Source: a virus. From it: a stretch of 23,361 nt of DNA. The stretch lies in the IMG/VR virus record IMGVR_UViG_3300035115_000020, positions 1-23,361 of that record; one strand, 5' to 3'. This document shows, piece after piece, positions 14,956-20,085 of the stretch (positions are counted from its first letter, which is position 1; every line of letters starts with the position of its first letter). The translations under genes were made by a program, and so were the position numbers. The notes beneath the pieces were generated by a model. The model did not search any database, was not told where the DNA came from, and saw nothing but the letters and a program-made list of their open reading frames with translations.

Positions 14956-15176
14956 GGAGCCCCGCCGGTCGCCCGCACAGCTATTGGCGGGGCTCCTCCC
15001 CACAACACAACAGACTTGCCACCCGGGTCATACAGCACACCACCGGGTGGGGTGATCCACCACCTACGGGGCTTGGTGTCGATCACCCGGGAGCCCCGTC
15101 CGCCCCCCAGGCCCGCAGCGGGGCTCCCGTCAACTTCCCACCCGGCCACACAGGGGAAGGCTGGCCGGGTGGGAAG
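14956..15176. repeat. Alternating A-B-A-B hairpin array
   Basis: Four perfect inverted repeats occur in 221 bp. A1: GGAGCCCCGCC 14956-14966 with 14986-14996. B1: CCACCCGG 15019-15026 with 15043-15050. A2: CGGGAGCCCCG 15088-15098 with 15119-15129. B2: CTTCCCACCCGGCC 15134-15147 with 15163-15176. Both A hairpins share GGAGCCCCG and both B hairpins share CCACCCGG, so arms can also pair between hairpins. Loops are 15-20 nt. No T-run follows any of them. Possible roles are a packaging (cos/pac) site beside the small terminase gene, a structured RNA, or back-to-back terminators. Confidence 0.75.
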
Positions 15177-15287
15177 ACAGCGTGCAGTCAGGTGTTCACA
15201 CCCGACACCAATCTGGATTGATCATCCGGATGTTCGGGTCCTGAGTGGACGGCGGTACAGGCTTCCACCGTGCACGAAACGGAGCCC

Positions 15288-15335
15288 AAGGGACCAGCCT
15301 GACTCGGTGAGGGACGGGCTGGTCCCTTGTTTTTT
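15288..15335 (+). terminator. Rho-independent terminator reading right
   Basis: A perfect 12-bp stem AAGGGACCAGCC (15288-15299) and GGCTGGTCCCTT (15317-15328) has a 17-nt loop and is followed by GTTTTTT (15329-15335). It is the only hairpin in the window with a proper T-run. It lies just before the plus-strand promoter, so it ends a rightward transcript coming from 14854-15287 or shields the early operon from read-through. No plus-strand gene is seen upstream. Confidence 0.85.
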
Positions 15336-15345
15336 GCCCACGGAC

Positions 15346-15374
15346 TGGACAACGTGCGTGCGTTGTGCTAACGT
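15346..15374 (+). promoter_or_regulatory. Sigma-70-type promoter of the plus-strand operon
   Basis: TGGACA (15346-15351) is one mismatch from the TTGACA -35 consensus. It is followed after exactly 17 nt by TAACGT (15369-15374), which fits the TAnnnT pattern of actinobacterial -10 boxes. Transcription would start near 15381, about 19 nt before the first ATG at 15400, leaving room for the GAGAGG ribosome site. It reads the run of small genes to 18461. The host housekeeping sigma factor should suffice, consistent with early expression. Confidence 0.7.
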
Positions 15375-15399
15375 GAGGTCACGATCGAGAGGATGAGCC

Positions 15400-15582
15400 A
15401 TGAGGAAGACGAAGTGGGCCAAGATCGACTCTGGCAACAAGCGTCGGAACACGAGCGACCGTGCCGAAGTCGAGTTGCAGTGCCCCGCTGGGCACACCGG
15501 GCGTTTCAGCACCAAGGTGGAGAACGCCCAGGCCACCCGGAACTGGGACCAGGAGCACTCCACGCATCGCAAGAACGACTGA
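15400..15582 (+). CDS. Small basic protein, first gene of the plus-strand operon
   Basis: A 60-residue protein starts at ATG 15400 with GAGAGG about 8 nt upstream. It is Lys/Arg-rich at the start (MRKTKWAKIDSGNKRRN) and contains ELQCPAGHTGRF, where Cys, His and Gly could be part of a metal site or a beta hairpin. It ends His/Lys-rich. No family recognised. First position after an early-type promoter suggests high early expression. Confidence 0.7.
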   Translation: MRKTKWAKIDSGNKRRNTSDRAEVELQCPAGHTGRFSTKVENAQATRNWDQEHSTHRKND

Positions 15583-15587
15583 TCACC

Positions 15588-15725
15588 ATGGTCAAGTGGA
15601 AGTCGTGCTACCTCTGCGGCGGTACCAAGAAGATGCCGAGTGGCAGGAAAGACGAGGACGGCAACCCGATCATGGTGACCTGCTCGGCGTGCCACGGCAC
15701 CGGCAAGGTGGTGGACACCGAATGA
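15588..15725 (+). CDS. Tiny zinc-ribbon protein with DnaJ-type cysteine repeats
   Basis: The 45-residue protein starts at ATG 15588, 5 nt after the previous stop. It holds two motifs, CYLCGGTKKM (residues 7-16) and CSACHGTGKV, resembling the CxxCxGxG repeats of the DnaJ zinc finger. The four cysteines could bind one zinc ion, so the whole protein may be a minimal zinc ribbon. Phages often carry such pieces without J domains; partner and role are unknown. It ends in an ATGA overlap. Confidence 0.7.
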   Translation: MVKWKSCYLCGGTKKMPSGRKDEDGNPIMVTCSACHGTGKVVDTE

Positions 15726-15952
15726 GCCACCCGGGCATGTTCAACTACGAGCCTTCCGAGTACGACACCGACGAGATGCAGACCTTCCACGTGGGCTACT
15801 GGTGCCCGCGCGGTGGTGGGCACGCCGACCTCTTCAATGAGGCAGACGGCGGCATGTGCGGGTCGAAGGGCTGGCCCCTGTACCTGGAGTGCCCGAAAAG
15901 CGAAGTCAACGAACTCCCCGAGTGGATCAAGGAGCGGCGCTATGACGGCTGA
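15722..15952 (+). CDS. Small hypothetical protein with spaced Cys/His residues
   Basis: The 76-residue protein starts at ATG 15722, overlapping the previous stop. It is acidic and aromatic, with FNYEPSEYDTDEMQTFHVGYWCPRGGGH in overlapping parts, then GGMCGSKGW and LECPKSEVNELPEWIKERR. Three cysteines with His residues might bind zinc. No family recognised. The C-terminus ends in a charged helix and the stop lies inside the start region of the next gene. Confidence 0.65.
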   Translation: MSHPGMFNYEPSEYDTDEMQTFHVGYWCPRGGGHADLFNEADGGMCGSKGWPLYLECPKSEVNELPEWIKERRYDG

Positions 15953-16166
15953 GTGGCCCATCGATCGGCGGCTGGGGATGAACCTGTCGTTCAAGGGCGC
16001 TACCGCACTGTCGGAGCTTCTGGCGATGGGCGAGGGCACCAAGACCGACATCGTGAACGGCGCCCTGGAGCGGATGCTCTACATCACCAAGGCCCTGGAC
16101 TCGGGTGCCAAGCTCTACCTGGAGCGGCCCGGCGTGGAGGGACTGGAGAACGTGGTGTTCCTATGA
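15942..16166 (+). CDS. Ribbon-helix-helix DNA-binding protein
   Basis: The 74-residue protein fits the RHH (Arc/MetJ/CopG) pattern: a short strand LGMNLSF (residues 11-17), helix A GATALSELLAMG (19-30), a turn with EGTKTDI, and helix B TDIVNGALERMLYITKAL (35-52). The end, SGAKLYLERPGVEGLENVVFL read in two parts, matches the 'GA.L.L..P.GE...V.FL' tail of actinobacterial and actinophage RHH proteins. RHH dimers insert the paired strands into the major groove. It ends ATGA-overlapped with the DUF397 gene, so the two are translationally coupled. It could repress early genes or act on host promoters. Confidence 0.75.
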   Translation: MTAEWPIDRRLGMNLSFKGATALSELLAMGEGTKTDIVNGALERMLYITKALDSGAKLYLERPGVEGLENVVFL

Positions 16167-16405
16167 CCGGGTGGCACAAGAGCACATTCAGTGCGCAAGG
16201 CAACTGTGTGGAGGTGAGACACGTGGACCCGTGGAAGAAGTCGAGCTTCTCGCACGGCAATGGTCAGTGTGTGGAGGCCCAGCACGTCAACAAGGTCTGG
16301 CAGGTCCGCAACACCAAGGACCGTTGGGGCACCGTCGTGCAGTTCACCGAGGCTGAGTGGTCCGCGTTCATCGCGGGGGTGAAGGCCGGGGAGTTCGATG
16401 AGTGA
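16163..16405 (+). CDS. DUF397-family protein with duplicated N-terminal motif
   Basis: The 80-residue protein has two copies of the DUF397 signature: WHKSTFSAQGNCVEVRHV (residues 4-21) and WKKSSFSHGNGQCVEAQHV (24-42). The standard second half follows: WQVRNTKD, then VVQFTEAEWSAFIAGVKAGEFD (in parts), matching the family's 'VRDSKD...F....W..F..GVKAGEFD' order. DUF397 proteins abound in actinomycete genomes, usually next to XRE regulators of development and secondary metabolism. Here the neighbour is an RHH protein instead. The doubled N-terminal motif is unusual. It may mimic a host DUF397 partner or form a phage-specific pair with the RHH protein. Confidence 0.85.
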   Translation: MTGWHKSTFSAQGNCVEVRHVDPWKKSSFSHGNGQCVEAQHVNKVWQVRNTKDRWGTVVQFTEAEWSAFIAGVKAGEFDE

Positions 16406-16958
16406 ACCCCTCTCCTGGGACGAGCGCGTGCAGATGTTCCTCGATGAACTGAACGACATCGAGGCCACCTGGAAGATCAGCTTGGTGGATCACTCGTTCG
16501 AGCCGGACCTCAACCTGGTGGACGAGATCGGCGCCAACACCGCCGTACTGCACGTTTCGGATGGGGTGTGGACCCGATGGATTCCACCGAAGCGCTCGGC
16601 AGAACCACCGAGCCAACTAGAGCTTCTGTTCCAGAGCCTGTACAACCCGGCGCTCACCGAGCAGATGTCTCGCGAGGCTGCCATGCTGCACCGCACACTG
16701 GAGGACATCGACCGCGATGAGGCATCCCTTCACGAGCAGTACGGGACCGTCACCTTCGCCATCCACCGTGACGCTCACCTCGGACATCGCGAAGACGACC
16801 GGCCAAGAACTTCTGAACCGGGCGTTCAACCCGCCCCCGGTGACGCTGGAGATCGCGTTCACCAACGGGACGATCGCCAAGTTGGTGGTCAAGCGCGCGG
16901 ACATGAGGGCAGCCTGGATGCGGCTGGCGGGGATCGTGCAGATCCTGGACCTGGATGA
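16398..16958 (+). CDS. Hypothetical protein with a long out-of-frame overlap
   Basis: The 186-residue frame starts at ATG 16398, 8 nt inside the DUF397 gene. Residues 1-120 are protein-like: WDERVQMFLDELNDIEATWKI, DEIGANTAVLHVSDGVWTRWI and a long helix EQMSREAAMLHRTLEDIDRDE (each in parts). After about residue 125 the sequence becomes Arg/Gly/Asp/Pro-rich and looks like a shadow of the next gene's frame. The real protein may be read through as given, or a frameshift near 16740-16770 may join it to the next frame. No family recognised. Confidence 0.6.
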   Translation: MSEPLSWDERVQMFLDELNDIEATWKISLVDHSFEPDLNLVDEIGANTAVLHVSDGVWTRWIPPKRSAEPPSQLELLFQSLYNPALTEQMSREAAMLHRTLEDIDRDEASLHEQYGTVTFAIHRDAHLGHREDDRPRTSEPGVQPAPGDAGDRVHQRDDRQVGGQARGHEGSLDAAGGDRADPGPG

Positions 16959-17103
16959 GCCGCTGGTCCCGGACACCAACAAGGTGGACGAGTACGAGTT
17001 GAACACCCTGGGGCTGGTGGTGGGCGCCCACGACCTGATCTTCTCCCGAGACCAGATCGCGCGCGTCACCCTGCTCGACGGATACATCACCTGGGTGTGC
17101 TGA
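16768..17103 (+). CDS. Hypothetical alpha/beta protein
   Basis: About 111 residues from GTG 16768; an ATG at 16717 is possible but gives a Ser/Pro-rich leader. No ribosome site is seen for either start. It contains a beta-alpha pattern: VTLEIAFTNGTIAKLVVKRADM, a helix RAAWMRLAGIVQIL, then LVVGAHDLIFSRDQIARVTLLDGYITWV (each in parts). Codon use is clearly coding. The upstream gene overlaps about 190 nt in another frame, so this may be the second half of a frameshifted product. No family recognised. Confidence 0.6.
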   Translation: MTLTSDIAKTTGQELLNRAFNPPPVTLEIAFTNGTIAKLVVKRADMRAAWMRLAGIVQILDLDEPLVPDTNKVDEYELNTLGLVVGAHDLIFSRDQIARVTLLDGYITWVC

Positions 17104-17105
17104 CA

Positions 17106-17366
17106 ATGGACGAGGTGGCCTGGTTCCGGCACCGGGGAGTCCGCGTCCGCTGGCGCGACCTACGCGGCTACACATCGGGCGACGTGATGTGGGACGGCAA
17201 CATGTCCGGCAACTACGCCGACCACTGCCGGGTCGCAGTGACCTGGGACGAGACCTCCGTTCCGGAGGGCGTTGGCCCACGCCGGAACTGGGTACCGGTC
17301 AAGGAGCTTGTGCGGCTGCCGCCGAGCAGCCGGCCTGGGATAGAGGATGAGATGCGTGATGCGTGA
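17106..17366 (+). CDS. Small SH3-like or beta-barrel hypothetical protein
   Basis: The protein has about 86 residues from ATG 17106; GTG 17097 is an alternative that overlaps the preceding gene. It has strand-rich segments, GVRVRWRDLRGYTSGDVMW and DHCRVAVTWDETSV, then WVPVKELVRLP (in parts), suggestive of a small beta barrel such as an SH3/KOW-type fold. It has two Trp-rich strands. The stop overlaps the next start region. No family recognised. Confidence 0.6.
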   Translation: MDEVAWFRHRGVRVRWRDLRGYTSGDVMWDGNMSGNYADHCRVAVTWDETSVPEGVGPRRNWVPVKELVRLPPSSRPGIEDEMRDA

Positions 17367-17547
17367 CTTCGAGTTGCATGGGGACGAGTTCTGGCCGCTG
17401 ATCAGCTTCGGCCTGGCCACACCCAACACGTCCAAGCATGACCGCTTCCCGCTGGACATCACCGACGAGGAGATCGCGGAGTACCGGCAGGCGAGCAGCG
17501 TGTTCTTCGCCATGCAAGAGCGGCTGGACCGAGTATGGAGCGCCTAG
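17359..17547 (+). CDS. Small acidic hypothetical protein
   Basis: The protein has 62 residues from ATG 17359, which overlaps the preceding stop; ATG 17347 is in frame but lies too close to its purine-rich leader. It contains FELHGDEFWPLISFG and DITDEEIAEYRQASSVFFAMQERLDRV (in parts), the latter a likely amphipathic helix. It has no cysteines. The size and the acidic, DNA-mimic-like charge pattern are seen in anti-host or anti-defence proteins, but no family is recognised. Confidence 0.65.
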   Translation: MRDFELHGDEFWPLISFGLATPNTSKHDRFPLDITDEEIAEYRQASSVFFAMQERLDRVWSA

Positions 17548-17765
17548 ACCCGTTCCAGCTTGACCTGCTGTGCGCCATCGTGCGCCTGGAGCAGATCGAG
17601 CAGGAGTTGGGCGAGAACGTGCCGGATGGCATCGGCGGGCACCTGCTGGAGCGGGTGTTCACCTGTGACGTGCCCCGGCTGCGGTCGTACCTGTCGGACG
17701 AGGCGCTGGCCTTCGAGGCAGAACTGGAGGAAGAGGATGAGCGACAACGACAAGGACGAGGCTGA
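17535..17765 (+). CDS. Small helical acidic protein
   Basis: The 76-residue protein begins at ATG 17535, overlapping the upstream gene by 13 nt. It is helical: FQLDLLCAIVRLEQIEQELGE, then GGHLLERVFTCDVPRLRSYL, and a strongly acidic tail AFEAELEEEDERQRQGRG (each in parts). The C-terminal 29 nt overlap the next gene. No family recognised. The helical acidic build fits a protein-protein interaction role. Confidence 0.65.
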   Translation: MERLDPFQLDLLCAIVRLEQIEQELGENVPDGIGGHLLERVFTCDVPRLRSYLSDEALAFEAELEEEDERQRQGRG

Positions 17766-17919
17766 CCAGTGGACCGCCAACGTGTCCCTGACCCTGATGC
17801 TGCTGCACAACCGGATCACCAAGCTGGAGACGCAGGTCGCGGAACTCACCAGGTTCATGCGTCTCGCGGTACAGGAGAAGCTCCGCGCTGAGGCGCGCGC
17901 GCTGGGGATAGACCTGTGA
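17737..17919 (+). CDS. Small coiled-coil protein
   Basis: The 60-residue protein starts at ATG 17737 with GGAGG 6 nt upstream, inside the end of the previous gene. After a hydrophilic start (MSDNDKDEADQW) it is one amphipathic helix: LMLLHNRITKLETQVAELTRFM continuing to QEKLRAEARAL (in parts), with clear heptad spacing of Leu, Ile and Val. It probably forms a dimeric coiled coil. No family recognised. Confidence 0.7.
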   Translation: MSDNDKDEADQWTANVSLTLMLLHNRITKLETQVAELTRFMRLAVQEKLRAEARALGIDL

Positions 17920-18122
17920 CCGCCCTGCCATTCGGGTACGAGCGCCGATACAGCACGCCGAAGGCGACGGTGGCTCATGCCGCAGCGGTGTACCGTCCGG
18001 ACGCCACTGCCCGCTGTGGGTACCGACCGCACCTGGCTGGGTGGTACGGCACCGGCTCCCAGGAGGAGTACGAGAAGGCAGCCTCGCTGCCGCTGTGCAA
18101 GCTCTGCGCGAGGAACCTCTGA
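17916..18122 (+). CDS. Small Cys-containing protein
   Basis: The 68-residue protein starts at GTG 17916 in a GTGA overlap. The middle, AHAAAVYRPDATARCGYRPHLAGWYG in parts, and the end, LPLCKLCARNL, contribute three cysteines, two as CKLC. With His residues, a small zinc site is possible. The stop shares bases with the next ATG (TGATG). No family recognised. Confidence 0.65.
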   Translation: MTALPFGYERRYSTPKATVAHAAAVYRPDATARCGYRPHLAGWYGTGSQEEYEKAASLPLCKLCARNL

Positions 18123-18286
18123 TGGGCTGGGACGAGCAGACCCTCACGATCAGTGCGCTGGTGTCCCGGCACAACAGCGAACGGGACCGCCGGGACGACC
18201 ATCTCTGGGAGGAGTTGCAGGGACGCATCAGGACCATCGTGAACGAGGAGAAGTACGAGTCGATCTCCGCGATGCTCCATGGCTGA
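18122..18286 (+). CDS. Small hydrophilic helical protein
   Basis: The 54-residue protein starts at ATG 18122, overlapping the previous stop as TGATG. It is mostly charged helix: MGWDEQTLTISALVSRHNSE, then RDRRDDHLWEELQGRIRTIV and KYESISAMLHG. No cysteines or membrane segment. Its reading frame is too short to judge by composition alone, but coupling on both sides supports it. No family recognised. Confidence 0.6.
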   Translation: MGWDEQTLTISALVSRHNSERDRRDDHLWEELQGRIRTIVNEEKYESISAMLHG

Positions 18287-18461
18287 GCCGGTCGTCCGCT
18301 GCTGGGTGTGGGACTCCACCACCGGGATGGGCGTGCTGATCGTGGACAACAGACGCAAGAAGCAGACGAAGCCCGAGAAGGCGGCAACGAAGCGCCGAGG
18401 AGACAACGCCCAGACGATCACGTACGAGCAGTGGCTGCGCAGGCAGGGTCGTGGGCGCTAG
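18279..18461 (+). CDS. Small basic protein, last gene of the plus-strand operon
   Basis: The 60-residue protein starts at ATG 18279 with an 8-nt overlap. A hydrophobic strand-like start (PVVRCWVWDSTTGMGVLIVD) is followed by a highly basic stretch NRRKKQTKPEKAATKRRG and a helix ITYEQWLRRQGRGR. The basic half could bind nucleic acid. It ends with TAG, immediately followed by a weak inverted repeat GGGTGC/GCACCC (18461-18489) that may stop transcription. No family recognised. Confidence 0.6.
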   Translation: MAEPVVRCWVWDSTTGMGVLIVDNRRKKQTKPEKAATKRRGDNAQTITYEQWLRRQGRGR

Positions 18462-18575
18462 GGTGCACTCACGCACGCGATGAGCACCCGCCTTGCGTCG
18501 GGAGACGATCCAGGGGACCGAGCGTGTAGCCGTTCACTCGCGGCGAGCCATGCACCGTGGCCGGATGTCCGGCAG

Positions 18576-18600
18576 CCTCCGTTCCGTAAGACGGCGGAGG
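18576..18600 (+). terminator. Bulged hairpin downstream of the plus-strand operon
   Basis: CCTCCG (18576-18581), two unpaired T residues, CCGT (18584-18587), loop AAG, ACGG (18591-18594) and CGGAGG (18595-18600) form a 10-bp stem with a 2-nt bulge and a 3-nt loop. It lies about 115 nt beyond the last plus-strand stop and no T-run follows. It could be a U-less terminator of the plus-strand operon or part of a structured RNA. Confidence 0.45.
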
Positions 18601-18961
18601 ACGGAGGGGCTGGCTTGGTGTGTCCAGCGGCCTCCCGGGTTGTCCATGGGACTTGGCCTTGCACTGGACACGCCGTTGTGTGAGTACCGCAGCGGTGCGG
18701 ATGTGGGGCAAGGTCGTGCATGGCGCTCGATGAAGCCGTGGGTGTCCCTCCGAAGCGTGGAAGGCTACGTAGTGCCGGGTGGTAGCCAGGGTGACCTCTG
18801 CCTTCGGCAGCTTCAACTTCGAGCTGCACTGGCACAAGCCAGCGGGTACCACCCCCAGACCAAGATCAACTCGGATATCAGTGAAAAGTTCTCTGGGTCC
18901 TGTCGCTCCGCTCCCCCCCACTGACGCCCCCAGGTGACTCGACATCCGGGGGAGCGGGTCT

Positions 18962-19071
18962 GTCCACAGTGGAGGGTGCCTCTGTCCTATGTGGACGGAC
19001 AGGCGCGCGGCTGTCCATTGTGGACGTCCTATGTAGACGGTGCGACTGTCCACAGGGTGTCCACTAGGGAG
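18962..19071. repeat. Cluster of GTCC-N5-GGAC repeats (iteron-like)
   Basis: Six 13-mers related to GTCC-N5-GGAC occur in 110 bp. They are GTCCACAGTGGAG (18962), GTCCTATGTGGAC (18984), GTCCATTGTGGAC (19013), GTCCTATGTAGAC (19026), GTCCACAGGGTGT (19048) and GTCCACTAGGGAG (19059). Start spacings are 22, 29, 13, 22 and 11 nt, several near whole helical turns. The first four are near-palindromic. The 10-mer CTGTCCACAG appears twice (18960 and 19046) and differs in one base from the Streptomyces-type DnaA box TTGTCCACA. An AT-richer patch follows. This fits a phage origin, partition site or multi-operator site. Confidence 0.65.
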
Positions 19072-19112
19072 GCACCCGACCGTGAGGAGTTGTTAACCTG
19101 AGTATCAGAGCA

Positions 19113-19126
19113 CTGTCGCGCGACAG
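19113..19126. repeat. 14-nt perfect palindrome
   Basis: CTGTCGCGCGACAG is a perfect palindrome between the repeat cluster and the terminator-like hairpin. It could be a binding site for a dimeric protein such as an RHH or ParB-like factor. A second small hairpin, GCGGGT-CACT-ACCCGC, lies at 19231-19246. Confidence 0.5.
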
Positions 19127-19256
19127 ACGCTTGTTATCTCTCAGCACTGTTCCGTCTACACGAGGCCTGTCGTCAACCTCGCGTTGCCGCGTGGGGTTGA
19201 GCCCCGGACGCATCGGCCCGGACGAGGCAAGCGGGTCACTACCCGCGCAGCACTGC

Positions 19257-19293
19257 ACCCCCGCCAGCCGGGAGACAAGCGGCTGGCGGGGGT
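19257..19293 (-). terminator. Strong hairpin ending the right minus-strand operon
   Basis: A perfect 14-bp stem, ACCCCCGCCAGCCG (19257-19270) with CGGCTGGCGGGGGT (19280-19293) and a 9-nt loop, starts 19 nt after the stop of the last minus-strand gene. No T-run follows, which is common for actinobacterial terminators. Being symmetrical, it may also block rightward transcripts. Confidence 0.75.
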
Positions 19294-19311
19294 GTGTGCC
19301 CCGGCGAGGGT

Positions 19312-20085
19312 CTAGGGCAGGCAGGCGCCTGAGTGGCCGGAGTGCAGACGGCACGGCACACGCGGGTTGGTTCCCACGCGGTGCGGGCATGGCTGATTGG
19401 CACGGACGGGACAGACGTCCCACGGCGCATGGGACTGAGCGCAGACCGGGCAGTACCGCACCGGCTCTGAGCCAGCGAAGTTACACGGGCCGTCGTGGCC
19501 GACCATGGGCCGAGTGCACCGCCTGCCTGTGGGGTGCACGCCTGGGCAGCGCACCGCGTCAGGGTCCGGACAGGCGTGGCGCTGAGCCAACTCAGTTTCG
19601 GCCTGTAGCTGCACAGCCCAGCGGCGAAGCATCTCCCGCTCGGTCGTCAACTGGCCGATCTCGATCTCCTGTTCGGACTGCGCCCGCAGGGCCGCACGCA
19701 GAGCAACGTTCAACCGCGCGGTCTCCCGTCGCTCGGCGGCCAGCTCGGCACGCAACCCGGCGACCTTGGCGGCGGCCTGAGCCAGCTCACGGTGAGCGAC
19801 GTCAAGCGCGTCGTTGGCCTGGTCGAGCCGCTGGGCTAGCTCGCGGGAGTGCACGCGCAGAGCTAGACACTCCTCGGTCATCTGCTGCACAGTGGCCGGA
19901 TCGTGCTCGTCCCACCGGTCAACAATCACGTAACACGCGGCGCACAGAAGCGGCCGGTTGCCGCCGTCGTACTTGCGCACGCGGCCGGTACCGATGTGAT
20001 CGCACGGGCCAACCATCTCCAGCGCACGCGGGCTGTAGGTGCAGAGCGTGCACTCACAGCCCGCGTCGTGACCGTAGACGCTCAT
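19312..20085 (-). CDS. Coiled-coil protein flanked by cysteine/histidine clusters
   Basis: The 257-residue protein starts at ATG 20085 (ATGA overlap); upstream frame continuation is shadow. The N-terminal Cys cluster is C10, C12, C15, C28, then CAAC at 48-51. Residues 70-168 form a long coiled coil (ELAQRLDQANDALDVAHREL and onward). The C-terminus is Cys/His-rich: RCTRPMVGHDGPC (189-201), CPVC (212-215), CPVRANQPCPH (225-235), PCRLHSGHSGAC (244-255). The two 'C..(x)GHxGxC' elements look like a repeat. It resembles a zinc-ribbon/coiled-coil/zinc-ribbon architecture. Function unknown; zinc-dependent binding to nucleic acid or protein is inferred. Confidence 0.7.
   Translation of the reverse strand: MSVYGHDAGCECTLCTYSPRALEMVGPCDHIGTGRVRKYDGGNRPLLCAACYVIVDRWDEHDPATVQQMTEECLALRVHSRELAQRLDQANDALDVAHRELAQAAAKVAGLRAELAAERRETARLNVALRAALRAQSEQEIEIGQLTTEREMLRRWAVQLQAETELAQRHACPDPDAVRCPGVHPTGRRCTRPMVGHDGPCNFAGSEPVRYCPVCAQSHAPWDVCPVRANQPCPHRVGTNPRVPCRLHSGHSGACLP

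Larger units (their letters stand above)
14854..15399. other. Non-coding divergent region between late and early operons
   Basis: No convincing gene is seen on either strand; the open frames have Arg/Pro/Gly-rich, shadow-like translations. The region separates the minus-strand late operon from the plus-strand operon. It holds, left to right: a short hairpin GGACGG-AA-CCGTCC near 14893, four hairpins of two alternating types, a palindromic GGATTGATCATCC near 15216, a U-tract terminator reading right, and a promoter reading right. A promoter for the late operon should lie here, but no clear -35/-10 pair was found on the minus strand. Confidence 0.7.
18462..19311. other. Non-coding convergent region, candidate replication or partition site
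   Basis: The two operons converge on this 850-bp stretch. Frames on both strands are open but Ser/Arg/Pro/Gly-rich without ribosome sites, so no gene is called. Contents: a weak hairpin right after the last plus-strand gene; a bulged hairpin at 18576-18600; an interrupted GTCC-ATG-GGAC near 18642-18652 flanked by GTGTCCAG and CTGGACAC; overlapping small hairpins at about 18799-18827; the repeat cluster 18962-19071; an AT-richer patch with GTTAAC near 19087-19110; a 14-nt palindrome; and a terminator-like hairpin. Confidence 0.6.

Noticed and set aside
14026-15396. 456-residue plus-strand frame spanning the small terminase gene and the hairpin region
   Set aside because: It is antisense to the terminase gene, then crosses four hairpins and a terminator; the translation looks like a shadow.
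14854-15399. Phage attachment site (attP) among the inverted repeats
   Set aside because: No integrase or excisionase gene is visible in the window, and no core duplicated elsewhere was found.
18791-18934. Short plus-strand frame with a GSFNFELHWHKP-like start
   Set aside because: Only about ten residues look protein-like; the rest is Ser/Arg/Pro-rich and there is no ribosome site.
18469-19053. 194-residue minus-strand and 143-residue plus-strand frames in the convergent gap
   Set aside because: Neither has a ribosome site, coupling or protein-like pattern, and both run through repeats and hairpins.
18960-19071. CRISPR array
   Set aside because: Repeats are 13 nt, imperfect and palindromic with 0-16 nt between them; no spacer-sized intervals or cas genes.
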